Shown here: positions 18,812-28,131 of the stretch, piece by piece
How positions within the stretch are numbered: the first letter of the stretch is position 1
Layout: the number at the start of each line of letters is the position of its first letter
Origin: Polyangiaceae bacterium
Lineage (GTDB): Bacteria > Myxococcota_A > Polyangia > Polyangiales > Polyangiaceae
Direction: 5' to 3'
Assembly: GCA_025353725.1 (NCBI GenBank)
Contig: JANXOF010000017.1
Location: 1-41,859 of the forward strand
Length of the DNA stretch: 41,859 nucleotides
Program-made: the position numbers and the translations under genes
The notes under the pieces: generated by a model
Databases searched by the model: none
What the model saw: only the letters and a program-made list of their open reading frames with translations
What the model was told of the DNA's origin: nothing

Positions 18812-21051
18812 GATTCGCGCGACTTGCCGTGTGCCTCGCGACGCTTGTAACCCGCACAGAATGCCCGCGACGCGAGCTCCCTGCGGCCGGCGGAACCTCG
18901 CACTCGGCCGACGCGGCCTCGAGCCCCAATCATCAGGGCGAGCGCGAAGCGAGCGACGACGCAGCGCCAGCGCAAGGGAACCGAGCGGCGTCTTGGAGCG
19001 AATCCATTCGTAAAGGCCAATGGAAAGACGCCGAAGCCGCACTCGGTGGCCTTTCGGAGGGCGAGCTGAAAAAGCCTGAGGTTCGCTATGCACAAGCCAA
19101 AGTCGCGCTCGCGTTGGGCAAGCACGCGGAGGCGCTCGCAAAGCTGGTGAAACTAGAAGACGAGCTTCCGCTCCTCCGCGAGGCGGTCTCCAAAGCGCGC
19201 GCTCAGGCGGCGCTCGTCGTCGGCCCTTTTGACGTCGCGGCGGAATGGTTCGGGACGCGAACGACTTTTTCTGCTTGGGTAACGGCGGCTGAGGCATGGG
19301 AAAAAGCCGGCGAGCCCGCGCGCGCACGCACGCTTTGCGACCGAGCGCTCGCGGTCGACAAGAAGACGCGCGCCCAAGAAGAGAGAGCTCGAACGGTGCG
19401 GATGCGCGTCATTCGTGCAAAAGAGGGCGATTCTGCAGCCGTCGTCGACGCGCGGTGGCTTGCCGTCCACGCGCTCGAAAATGCTGCCGCGACGGCCGGC
19501 ACGGAGGTGCTCGACAAGGAGGCGCACGCCTTTCCACTCACGGCCGAGGAGCTCCTGGCTCGAGCGCGGATCTTGGCGGACGCTGGACGATCAGACGCCG
19601 CGCTGAAGACGGTCGAGCGCGCGGCCAACGCGGCAGGGACGAAGCCGGCGTCGGCGTTGGAGCTCTGTCGCGGGCGTGCCGAGGCTTATTATAAGGCTCG
19701 TTCGCGGTATCCCGACGCCGCGCTGGTTTACCGAACGTGCGCGGCACTCGATGGCCCGCATTCCCATACGGCCGAAGATCTCTTTCTTTCCGCGCGGGCC
19801 TTCTCTCGCGCCGACAGGGATGGTGATGCACTTCCGGCGTTTGCCGCCGTCATGCAAAAATACCCGAAGACGACGTGGGCCGACCAAGCGGAGTTTCACA
19901 TCGCACGGTCACACGTGCTCGCGGGGCGATGGCGTGAAGGCGCGCAAGCCCTCGACGAGTACGTTCGGCACTATCCAAAGGGACACGAAAAGAAGGAGGC
20001 CGAGCGGTACCGCGCGCTCGCACACCTCAACGCTCATGACGATAAACTAGCGCGCAAGCTGTTCGACGACCTCGCGGATGACAGCGAGGATTCGACGACG
20101 CAGGCACGATTCCAAAACCTTGCCGCGGCCGCCGCGTTTCACGACGGCGACCGGACCCTCGCCATAGGCAGGTGGTCGGACATCGCTCGCTCCCGCCCGC
20201 TGAGTTGGCCGGCGCTGGTCGCACGCGCGCGCCTCGTCGCCGCGAGCGCGCCCGTGCCGCGCGCGATTGAACCTTCGGAGGCCGTGCCGGCGCCCGATTC
20301 GCTCGTCGTCGAACTGCCTCCCCCTGTCGATACGCTGCATCGCATCGGTCTGGACTTCGATGCCGAAGAGGCGATGCACGAGCGGGAGGCCGTCGTCGTT
20401 GCGAAAGCCCAAGGGCGCGGCACGGAGGCGCTTTGCGACGCGTACGCCCAGCTCGATCGCGGCAAGCGTCGGTTTCAGATTTCGGTCCAGATCCCCGCGG
20501 CTCTCCTCGCTTCAGCGCCTGGGCCGCGCAACCGATGGGCCTGGGAGTGTGCCTACCCAAGGCCGCACGAGGCACCCGTACGCGCGAGCGAGACGAGCTC
20601 GAACCTTCCGGCCAACCTCCTTTGGGCCGTGATGCGACAGGAGAGCGCATTCGACGAAGAGGTCGTCTCACCCGCACGCGCCGTCGGACTGCTGCAGCTG
20701 ATGCCTGACACGGCCAAGGCCGTCGCTCGCGTCGCCAACCTCCCGCACGAGGAGGGCTGGCTCGTGCAAGCCGACCATAATGTGCAACTAGGTGCGCTCT
20801 ACATGCGAACGCTGCTCGACAGGCTGAGCGGCGACGCCGTGCTGGCCGCGGGCGCGTACAATGCGGGCCCCGAGGCCTTAGGCCGCTGGCTCGCGAAGGC
20901 GAAAGGAGAAACGCTCGACGTGTTCGTTGAGACCATCCCGTTTCTCGAGACGCGAGGCTACGTGGTCCGTGTCATGAGCAACTTGGCCCGCTACGGCTAC
21001 CTCGATCGCGGCGAGGCGGGTGTTCCTGCTATCGCGCTCGACATGAAGTGA
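18808..21051 (+). CDS. slt: soluble lytic transglycosylase, Slt70-like
   Basis: A 747-residue periplasmic murein hydrolase. An N-terminal signal segment and an acidic linker are followed by a long alpha-superhelical region of TPR/Sel1-like repeats (about 60-560, e.g. YPDAALVYRTCAALDG and GRWREGAQALDEYVRHYPKG). The C-terminal SLT domain (about 600-735) has the catalytic Glu612 in MRQESAFD, then SPARAVGLLQLMPDTA and AGAYNAGPEAL. It cleaves the MurNAc-GlcNAc bond to form 1,6-anhydro-MurNAc. The true start is the ATG at 18808, after GGGAGG, overlapping the methyltransferase stop by 4 bp. The frame runs open 110 codons further upstream but that is the shadow of the methyltransferase. The signal lacks a clean cleavage site. 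Confidence 0.93.
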   Translation: MRFARLAVCLATLVTRTECPRRELPAAGGTSHSADAASSPNHQGEREASDDAAPAQGNRAASWSESIRKGQWKDAEAALGGLSEGELKKPEVRYAQAKVALALGKHAEALAKLVKLEDELPLLREAVSKARAQAALVVGPFDVAAEWFGTRTTFSAWVTAAEAWEKAGEPARARTLCDRALAVDKKTRAQEERARTVRMRVIRAKEGDSAAVVDARWLAVHALENAAATAGTEVLDKEAHAFPLTAEELLARARILADAGRSDAALKTVERAANAAGTKPASALELCRGRAEAYYKARSRYPDAALVYRTCAALDGPHSHTAEDLFLSARAFSRADRDGDALPAFAAVMQKYPKTTWADQAEFHIARSHVLAGRWREGAQALDEYVRHYPKGHEKKEAERYRALAHLNAHDDKLARKLFDDLADDSEDSTTQARFQNLAAAAAFHDGDRTLAIGRWSDIARSRPLSWPALVARARLVAASAPVPRAIEPSEAVPAPDSLVVELPPPVDTLHRIGLDFDAEEAMHEREAVVVAKAQGRGTEALCDAYAQLDRGKRRFQISVQIPAALLASAPGPRNRWAWECAYPRPHEAPVRASETSSNLPANLLWAVMRQESAFDEEVVSPARAVGLLQLMPDTAKAVARVANLPHEEGWLVQADHNVQLGALYMRTLLDRLSGDAVLAAGAYNAGPEALGRWLAKAKGETLDVFVETIPFLETRGYVVRVMSNLARYGYLDRGEAGVPAIALDMK

Positions 21052-21086
21052 CTGTGCGCACCTTCTGCTAGAGTACCGCCGCAATC

Positions 21087-22406
21087 GTGCTCGGGCTCTT
21101 CTTCGCTGCCGTTTTCATCCTTCTAAATGGCTTTTTCGTCGCGGCAGAGTTCGCGCTCGTCAAGATCAGCACGACGCTTGCGCACTCGCAAAAAGCGCCT
21201 CGCGAGGACCCTCGCATGGGTCGCGCGCGAACCGTTGCGTCACGCCTCGACCGCTATTTGTCCGTCACACAGTTCGGAATTACGCTGGCAAGCCTCGGCC
21301 TCGGCTGGATCGGCGAGCCCGCCGTCGAGCTCCAGGTGGACCGCGTCGCGCACGCCGCTATGGGTCGCGAGCCCGGCGAAATCCTCCACTACGTTGTCGT
21401 CGTCCTCGCTTTCGCGATCTTGACGTTCGGGCACGTGCTCTTTGGCGAGCTCGTCCCGAAGCTCATCGCGATTCAGCGCTCGGAGGAGGTCGCGCTCGGT
21501 TCGGCTCGGCTGCTCCAGCTGATCTACGTCATGTTCAAGCCGCTTCTCTGGGTCCTTGAGAAAGCGACCAAGCTCATTCTCCGAAGCATGGGAATGAACT
21601 CCGACGCCGTGAGTGAGGGCTCCCTTTCGGAAGACGAACTCATCGGCATCCTTGCCGCGAGCGCCGCGCGCAGCCCTGGAGGAAAGAGCCGCGCCGATCT
21701 CTTTGAACGCGTCGCGCGATTTTCGGATCGGATGGCTCGACACGCCATGGTTCCCCGCGTCGACGTCTTCGTGCTGTCGGTGAACGCGACGGGCCTCGAG
21801 GCGAGCAAGCAACTTCGCACGCACCAGTATTCGCGCGTGATTCTTACAAAAGATCGAAGCGTCGACGAGGTCGCGGGCTATCTCTATGCGAAGGATTTTC
21901 TCCTCGATCCCGAGAACGCGAAGCTCCCCTCACTCGTTACCGTGAAGCGCGAGGTGCTGTTCGTACCGGAAACGCAAAGCCTGCTCGACGTGCTCCGCGA
22001 CATGCAAAAGTCGCAGATACCGATCGCGGTAGTCGTCGACGAATACGGCGGAACGAGCGGCATCGTCACGATGGAGGACCTGCTTGAGGAGATCGTCGGG
22101 GAAATTCGCGACGAGCTCGATGTCGAAGCCGCGCGCGTCGTCAAAGTCACACACGAAGACAATACGTGGGACGTCGACGCGCGCGCCGCGATGGAGGAAC
22201 TCCGGCCGCTGGGAGTGCTCGTCGAGGAAGGCGAATCCGCAGAGACCGTCGGCGTCGTCGTCCTCAATCACCTGGGGCGTATCCCGCGAATCGGAGACAA
22301 GGTCGAACTCGGCCCGGACGGGAGCGCCGAGATTACAAGCGTGAGTCGACGTCGAATCCTCCGCGTCCGCATCCGCGTTCAACCACTCTCAAAGTCGCTA
22401 TCGTGA
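21087..22406 (+). CDS. CNNM/CorC-type transporter (DUF21-CBS-CorC_HlyC)
   Basis: A 439-residue integral membrane protein with the order typical of the HlyC/CorC (CNNM) family. The DUF21 domain has about four transmembrane helices (1-190, FFAAVFILLNGFFVAAEFALVK at the start). A tandem CBS pair follows (about 205-335, with PIAVVVDEYGGTSGIVTMEDLLEEIVGEIRDE). A CorC_HlyC transporter-associated domain ends the protein (350-430, WDVDARAAMEEL...GRIPRIGDKVE). Homologues carry out magnesium or sodium-linked export and are regulated by nucleotide binding to the CBS pair. The start is GTG 21087. It lies 35 bp after slt and 36 bp before the MMPL gene, consistent with one operon. Confidence 0.93.
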   Translation: MLGLFFAAVFILLNGFFVAAEFALVKISTTLAHSQKAPREDPRMGRARTVASRLDRYLSVTQFGITLASLGLGWIGEPAVELQVDRVAHAAMGREPGEILHYVVVVLAFAILTFGHVLFGELVPKLIAIQRSEEVALGSARLLQLIYVMFKPLLWVLEKATKLILRSMGMNSDAVSEGSLSEDELIGILAASAARSPGGKSRADLFERVARFSDRMARHAMVPRVDVFVLSVNATGLEASKQLRTHQYSRVILTKDRSVDEVAGYLYAKDFLLDPENAKLPSLVTVKREVLFVPETQSLLDVLRDMQKSQIPIAVVVDEYGGTSGIVTMEDLLEEIVGEIRDELDVEAARVVKVTHEDNTWDVDARAAMEELRPLGVLVEEGESAETVGVVVLNHLGRIPRIGDKVELGPDGSAEITSVSRRRILRVRIRVQPLSKSLS

Positions 22407-22442
22407 GTCGCGCTGCTAGGGTCACTGGCTGAAGGCGGATTC

Positions 22443-24836
22443 GTGAGATTCCTTCGTGTTCTTGCCGTCATAGCTACGATTTTTTCGCTCGTCTGCGTCA
22501 CGCGCCTGAAGCTCTCGACGGACCTTACCGAGCTCTTTCCGCTCACCGCGGAGGCTTCGATGCTTGCGAGGGTTACGCGCGTGTTGGGCGGGGGCGATGT
22601 GGCGCCGCTTCTCATTCGCAGTGACGATGCGGCGCAGACATGGGCGGCGGCGCGCGAAGCTGCGGCGGCGCTTCGAGGCTGCCGTTCGGTGGCGCAGGTG
22701 CTGGAAGAGAGGCCCGAACCCACGCTGGACGCGGCGTCGCGGGAGCCGCCCGACCCGACCGCTGCGTGGCGCTTCGCGGGGCCGGTTGCCCGCGAGGAGC
22801 TCGCCCGCGCGCTAACCGAAGACGGAATGCGCAAGCGTCTGCACGACACGCGCGCGTTGCTCCTCGCCCCGGGTGCGAGCGAGGCGGCCGAGAGGCTCGC
22901 GCGAGATCCCTTGCGACTCATGACGATCCCGTGGGAGAGACGCCTCGAGCTTGCGGCTGGCGCTCGGACTGACGGCGGCACCGCCTTTGTGGCGAACGAG
23001 GGTCGGACGCGCCTTCTTGTGATCGAGCCGCGTGGCGGCGCGTTCGATTCGCACGCAGCCAAGCAGTTTACCGAAGAGGCCGAGGCCGCGGTCGACCGCG
23101 TGCGACACGACCACCCGAACGTCGTCCTGTCGCTGACGGGCGGCCACGTCATGGCAAAGCAAACCGAGGCGATGATCAAACGCGATCTGCAGGCGAGCGG
23201 AGTGCTCTCGGGCGTGCTCGCGTCCTTGCTTTTTGTGCTGACGTTTCGACGACCGCGCGCGCTCCTCGCGGTGCTGCCGCCGCTCGCCGCGGGAACGCTT
23301 TGGACAACCGCCCTCGCCACGCTCGCCTACCCGCGTCTCTCCGCGATTGCGACGGCGTTTGCCGCCGTAGTGGTAGGTGTAGGCGTCGACACGGGCGTTC
23401 ACGTTTACGGCCGGCTACTCGAAGCGCGGCGGGAGGGGCATAGGCCTGATGTCGCCGCGCGGATCGCCCGGCGCGAGACGTGGAAAACAACGCTCGGCGC
23501 GGCGTTTGCTGCGGGGGGCGCGTTCGCTTGCCTTGGCCTCAGTGACATCCAAGGCATGCGCCAGCTCGGGTTCTTGTGTGCTTCGGGAGAAGTACTGACG
23601 GCGCTTGCCATTTTGCTCGTCGTTCCCGAGGTCGGCGCGTGGCTCGAGCGCGGGCCACCACCGCCAAGGCGAAGCTTGCCGTTTGTCGCGCAGCTCACGT
23701 CGACACGGCCGCGCGCTCTCGTCGCTCTCTCGATAGCGGCAGGCGTCGTCGCGATCGCCCTCGCACTCGGCGCGCCGACCGTCGACCACGGCGTCGTCGC
23801 GCTCGATGCGCGCACCTTGCCGGCGGCGGCCGTTTATGACGAAATTTATGCAGCTTTCGGCGGGACGCGCGGCCAACTTCTCGTGGTCTCCGCCGACGCG
23901 GATGAAGCGCGTGCGCGGGCTCGCGCGGACGCGGTGGCCGAGGTGGCTGAGAAACTCGCCGCGGATGGCACCATCGAGGGGTTTGACGCGCTCGGAACGA
24001 TGGCGCCATCCCTCGCGGCGCAACGCGGGCGATTTGATGTACGAAACGCCCTTGATTTACCGTCGTTGCGAAGCCGCCTCGCACGCGCGCTCACGGCGGA
24101 AGGATTCGAAACGAGCGCGTTTCGTCCGGCCTTCGAGGCCTTTGAACACCCTACCGAACGCAGCGAAGAAACCGACACCAGCGAATCCCCCGCCCTCGCG
24201 TGGGTGCGCCGTAGGCACCTTGGGAAGGACGCGAAAGGAACGCTCGTCGTCACGTTCGTTCGCCTCACGAAAGACCGCGAAAACGACGAAAAGGCGCGCG
24301 CTTGGCTGCGCGCCGCCGATCCGGAAGCTGTCCTCACGGGCTTCGCCGAGCTCGAGGGTGCACTCAAAGACACGCTTTCGAAGGAGCTGCCGCGCGTGCT
24401 TCTCGCTGCTGGCGCCATGGTCGTTGCCGTGCTTGGTATTTCACTAAGGCGCCTCAGCGCCGTCGCACTCGCGTCGGTGGTCCTCATCGTAGAGATCGCT
24501 CTCGTGTTGCTGACAAGCCGACTCATCGGCGTGCGATGGCATGTCTACGACGCGCTCGTCCTCCCTGTTTTGCTCGGTATTACGCTCGACGAAGCTCTCT
24601 TCCTGCTCGAGGCGACGCGGCGGAAGGCTTCGCTAGAAGACGCGCTTGCAGAGCAAGCTCCCCTTGCAGCCGCGACGGCGCTTACAACGGCCGCTGGATT
24701 CGGCGCGCTCATTCTTTGCCGCTTTGGCGGGCTTGTCGACGTTGGCAAAGTCGGCGCACTCGGCTCCGCCGCGGGGTTGGTTTGCGCGCTCGTGCTTATT
24801 CCCGCGGGCCTTCGCGTTTGGCGGCCCGGCGCCTAG
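22443..24836 (+). CDS. MMPL/RND-superfamily exporter
   Basis: A 797-residue RND-superfamily protein with two homologous halves. Each half has one N-terminal helix, a large non-cytoplasmic loop and a cluster of five helices. The first loop starts KLSTDLTELFPLTAEASM, and the first helix cluster around 265-400 contains GVGVDTGVHVYGRLLEARREG. The second helix cluster (about 655-795) has GITLDEALFLLEATRRK at the equivalent place. Related MMPL proteins export lipids or hopanoids; the substrate here is not shown. The paired acidic residues of each helix-4 motif (VDTG, LDEA) are compatible with proton coupling. The start is GTG 22443 with a GAAGGCGGA site before it. Confidence 0.88.
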   Translation: MRFLRVLAVIATIFSLVCVTRLKLSTDLTELFPLTAEASMLARVTRVLGGGDVAPLLIRSDDAAQTWAAAREAAAALRGCRSVAQVLEERPEPTLDAASREPPDPTAAWRFAGPVAREELARALTEDGMRKRLHDTRALLLAPGASEAAERLARDPLRLMTIPWERRLELAAGARTDGGTAFVANEGRTRLLVIEPRGGAFDSHAAKQFTEEAEAAVDRVRHDHPNVVLSLTGGHVMAKQTEAMIKRDLQASGVLSGVLASLLFVLTFRRPRALLAVLPPLAAGTLWTTALATLAYPRLSAIATAFAAVVVGVGVDTGVHVYGRLLEARREGHRPDVAARIARRETWKTTLGAAFAAGGAFACLGLSDIQGMRQLGFLCASGEVLTALAILLVVPEVGAWLERGPPPPRRSLPFVAQLTSTRPRALVALSIAAGVVAIALALGAPTVDHGVVALDARTLPAAAVYDEIYAAFGGTRGQLLVVSADADEARARARADAVAEVAEKLAADGTIEGFDALGTMAPSLAAQRGRFDVRNALDLPSLRSRLARALTAEGFETSAFRPAFEAFEHPTERSEETDTSESPALAWVRRRHLGKDAKGTLVVTFVRLTKDRENDEKARAWLRAADPEAVLTGFAELEGALKDTLSKELPRVLLAAGAMVVAVLGISLRRLSAVALASVVLIVEIALVLLTSRLIGVRWHVYDALVLPVLLGITLDEALFLLEATRRKASLEDALAEQAPLAAATALTTAAGFGALILCRFGGLVDVGKVGALGSAAGLVCALVLIPAGLRVWRPGA

Positions 24837-24909
24837 AGGGTGAAGCTTTGGTGGCCAGGTCAACCGTCGCGCGTGGCCCACGCAGCTTCGGACGTGCTAT
24901 CGAGCCGAC

Positions 24910-26913
24910 GTGAAGGACGCGCCATCGACACCTCGTTTCACCTCACCCTCCGCATCGTCGTCCTCGTCCTTGAGCACGGCTCCGCCAGCTCACCCGGTTC
25001 AGGCGTTGCGCGTGCTCGTTTGGGCGGCACTCGGGGTCGTCTTTGGCGATATTGGTACGTCCCCTCTTTACGCGATGTCGGAGACGGTCTCGTCGCACCT
25101 TGCGGCGACGCACGGCATTAAAAACAAAGTCACGATGCAGTTCGGCCAGTTTTATGGCCGCGAGGAGGTGTTCGGCTGGACGTCGATGTTCTTCTGGGCC
25201 ATCGCGCTCGTCGTCACGCTCAAGTACGTTATGCTAATTCTTCGGGCCGACAACCAAGGCGAAGGCGGGATTTTCTCGATTCTCGCACTCATCAAGGCGA
25301 AAGCCGCGAGCGCTCTATCAAACCGCGGAATGGCCCTTATCGTCCTGATGGCCGTCCTCGGCTCGGGCCTTGTCCTCGGCGACGGCGTCATCACGCCTTC
25401 ATTGTCAATCATGTCGGCTTGGGAGGGCCTCGAGATCATCACGCCGCGTTGGGCGCCGTTTGTGCCTTGGCTGTCGATCGCCACGCTCATCGCGCTCTTT
25501 GGTATTCAGCGGTTCGGGACGCATCGGGTCGGGACGATCTTCGCGCCCGTCATGGCCGTCTGGTTTACGGCGATAGCTGTCATGGGCGCCCTGAGTATCG
25601 CACGCCACCCAGAGATCGCGGCGTCACTCAACCCGCTACGCGCAGTAGCGTATGTACAGCGCTTTCCGAAGGCGACGCTTTACGTGATTGGGTCAGTCGA
25701 CCTTTGCATTACAGGTTGCGAAGCGCTTTATGCGGACATGGGCCACTTCAGCCGCCCCGCCGTTCGCCGTGCGTGGTTTTGGATCGTGTGGCCGGCGCTC
25801 GCCTTAAACTACCTCGGGCAAGGCGCGCGCTTGCTCGACCCGGAGGCCATCGTCGACGGCAACGTTTTCTACGCGCTCGTGCCGTCGGCGCCCGCGTTCG
25901 TTTACCCGCTCGTGCTGCTCAGTTGGCTCGCGACGATCATCGCGAGTCAAGCGCTAATCTCGGGGGCTTTTTCGCTCGTCGGGCAAGCCATGCAACTCGG
26001 GCTCTTCCCGCGCGTGAATGTCGTGCACACGAACGCTCACGTGGAGGGTCAGATTTACATTCCAGAGGTAAACTGGGCGTATCTCGTTCTCTGCATCACG
26101 CTCGTGTTGGTGTTTCGAAGCTCTCACAACTTGGCCCCGGCTTACGGGCTTGCAGTCACGGGCACGATGGCGTTCACGACGATTCTTTTTTACCTCGTCG
26201 CTACGCGCGTCTGGGGCTGGAGCTTTCTCGTGATTGGGCCGGTCTGCGCGCTGCTCTTGTGCCTCGACCTCGGGTTCTTCGTGAGCAACGCGACGCAGTT
26301 CATGGAGGGGGGCTATGTCACGATCCTGCTCGCGGCGGTCGTCGCGTTCGTGATGCTCACATGGCGCAAGGGGCGCGCCTCGCTCGCCGCGGCACTGCAA
26401 AAGTCATCGCTCCCGATGGATCTTTTTCTCGCGAGCGTTCAAGCGGAGAAACCCGTGCGCGTGAAGGGAACGGCCGTCTTCATGACGAGCAACGCCGGCG
26501 CTCCCAATTCCTTGATTCACTATTTCAAACACGCCAAGACGCTGCATGAGCGTATCGTGTTTTTGACCGTACAAACCACCCACGTCCCAACCGTGCCCGA
26601 ACGCGAGCGAATCGTCGATGTTGTTTCGTACGGTGAGGGGCTCTTTGGCGCCAAAGTCGTCCTCGGTTTCATGGAGACTCCTGACATTCCGAAGACGCTG
26701 GGCCGCATGAAAGAATTCGGCGTCGACGTCGACTTGAACGACCTATCTTTCTTCCTAGGCCGCGAATCGCTCGTCTTTACGGGGCATTCAAAAATGAGCC
26801 TGCCGCGAAAATTATTCTTCAAATTCCTGAGCAACAACGCACTTCCCGCCTCGGCTTTCTTTCGCTTGCCTCCGGGTCGCGTCGTCGAACTCGGCATTCA
26901 AATAGAGATGTGA
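24910..26913 (+). CDS. kup: KUP-family potassium uptake protein
   Basis: A 667-residue KUP/HAK/KT transporter driven by the proton gradient. The signature GVVFGDIGTSPLYA is at about 38-51, after a Ser/Pro-rich cytoplasmic tail. About twelve transmembrane helices follow to residue ~490, including GDGVITPSLSIMSAWEGLE and the conserved GCEALYADMGHFSR. The cytoplasmic C-terminal domain follows (FMTSNAGAPNSLIHYFKHAKTLHERIVFLTVQ). Length and motifs are complete. The start is GTG 24910; the gap from the MMPL gene is 73 bp, so co-transcription is possible. It is convergent with the lipoprotein gene at 26992. Confidence 0.96.
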   Translation: MKDAPSTPRFTSPSASSSSSLSTAPPAHPVQALRVLVWAALGVVFGDIGTSPLYAMSETVSSHLAATHGIKNKVTMQFGQFYGREEVFGWTSMFFWAIALVVTLKYVMLILRADNQGEGGIFSILALIKAKAASALSNRGMALIVLMAVLGSGLVLGDGVITPSLSIMSAWEGLEIITPRWAPFVPWLSIATLIALFGIQRFGTHRVGTIFAPVMAVWFTAIAVMGALSIARHPEIAASLNPLRAVAYVQRFPKATLYVIGSVDLCITGCEALYADMGHFSRPAVRRAWFWIVWPALALNYLGQGARLLDPEAIVDGNVFYALVPSAPAFVYPLVLLSWLATIIASQALISGAFSLVGQAMQLGLFPRVNVVHTNAHVEGQIYIPEVNWAYLVLCITLVLVFRSSHNLAPAYGLAVTGTMAFTTILFYLVATRVWGWSFLVIGPVCALLLCLDLGFFVSNATQFMEGGYVTILLAAVVAFVMLTWRKGRASLAAALQKSSLPMDLFLASVQAEKPVRVKGTAVFMTSNAGAPNSLIHYFKHAKTLHERIVFLTVQTTHVPTVPERERIVDVVSYGEGLFGAKVVLGFMETPDIPKTLGRMKEFGVDVDLNDLSFFLGRESLVFTGHSKMSLPRKLFFKFLSNNALPASAFFRLPPGRVVELGIQIEM

Positions 26914-26991
26914 GAAAGCGTTTTCGAATGGCAAGGTAGAGTGAACTCTGCGGCCTTTGGAAAGCCAAATCCCCAAAACGGAGCGTCGAGG

Positions 26992-28131
26992 TTACGGCTT
27001 GGGGAACTTGCGAATGCCGCCGGATTGGAGCGCCACGTAGATGGCGCGGTCGTCCGGCTTGATGTCGTCCGACTTGATGTCGACCACTTGAACCTTGTCG
27101 ATGAGGACCGTCGGCGCGCCGCCACATCCCCCGACCGGGCATAGGTAGGCGCCGCCCGAGGCCTCACCATCGGCTCCAAACGTACCCCACATCACGTTTT
27201 TACCGTCTGCGGCTATGCACGTTGGAAAAATCATCTCGCTTGCGTAGGTCGTCGTTGTTTTGAACAATTCGCTAAGCGGAGCACTCAACACATTACCCAC
27301 GGCATTCGACCCACCGGAGGTCCAAAAGACACGATCACCTCGTGCGGCAACGGCTCCAGTCGGAAGAGTGTACGGCGACGTTTGAAAGGCAGTCTTAATG
27401 CCGTCTGGAACGGTAACTCCAAGGAGCCCGACACCGTCCGATGTAAAATAAACGGACTCGCGCAAATTACTGTCGCTGGAGACAGATAGGTGAGCGGGCT
27501 TAGCTATGTTCGCTAGATTCGACTTCACCCCGCTAAAGAGACTGATTTTACCTGAGCCTTGCTCCGCGAAGACGAATTTTTCACCCGACCTTTCTGGCCC
27601 TACCAACGCAACATCGGACACTTTCTCGCCCGGAACCGGACTTGGCGTTGTCGAGCAACCCACATCTTTCGGGCAGCGGTAAACTCCTCCACCGTCTTGA
27701 GAACTGCTCGCGTCCGCCCATACTACATACGTGGCGCCTACATCAAGCGCTGAGGGCATGTTCGATGTGCCAAGGACCTTGCGTTCCGAGCCATTTTTTC
27801 GAATGCGGACTATGCTTTTCGACTTAGCGTCGATGAAGTAGATAAAGTCGTTATCGAGAGCCATTTTTATAATGACCGCGTCAGAGGCAATCGAAACCAC
27901 AGCCGTGCCGGCCACGCACTGACCCGCTACGCAAGCCTTGCCGGCGCAATCGTTGCGACACCGGCCACAATTCTTAGGGTCCGTCGCGAGCGGGGCGGCG
28001 CCTTCGAGGCATTCGCTCTGGTAGAGGTCTCGCGTGCCAATAATGGAATTGCACCCAGGAACGGCGACGACCAGACTGAGCCCTACGGTTGTGAGGAGTG
28101 CACACGCGCGCGAGTGGCGAGCCAATCTCAC
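26992..28131 (-). CDS. Cys-rich beta-propeller lipoprotein
   Basis: A 379-residue surface lipoprotein. Its signal ends in VAVPGC (C27) and is followed by a short disulfide module, NCGRCRNDCAGKACVAGQC, of the kind seen at the N-terminus of many myxobacterial extracellular proteins. The rest has repeating propeller-like units (ALDNDFIYFIDAKSKSIVRI, ALDVGATYVVWADASS, AAGDRVFW-type loops), the last one closing near GGIRKFPKP. Base composition is visibly less GC-rich than in the flanking genes. The GTG start at 28131 overlaps the stop of the TPR gene by 4 bp (GTGA), so the two are translationally coupled. Function is unknown; ligand binding is inferred. Confidence 0.78.
   Translation of the reverse strand: MRLARHSRACALLTTVGLSLVVAVPGCNSIIGTRDLYQSECLEGAAPLATDPKNCGRCRNDCAGKACVAGQCVAGTAVVSIASDAVIIKMALDNDFIYFIDAKSKSIVRIRKNGSERKVLGTSNMPSALDVGATYVVWADASSSQDGGGVYRCPKDVGCSTTPSPVPGEKVSDVALVGPERSGEKFVFAEQGSGKISLFSGVKSNLANIAKPAHLSVSSDSNLRESVYFTSDGVGLLGVTVPDGIKTAFQTSPYTLPTGAVAARGDRVFWTSGGSNAVGNVLSAPLSELFKTTTTYASEMIFPTCIAADGKNVMWGTFGADGEASGGAYLCPVGGCGGAPTVLIDKVQVVDIKSDDIKPDDRAIYVALQSGGIRKFPKP

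Noticed and set aside
22379-23320. 313-codon minus-strand frame opposite the MMPL gene
   Set aside because: Ser/Arg/Ala-rich mirror of a real membrane protein gene, typical in GC-rich DNA.
26914-26991. Small GGCCTTT/AAAGCC hairpin as a bidirectional terminator between kup and the lipoprotein gene
   Set aside because: The stem is short and bulged and no T run follows; too weak to call.
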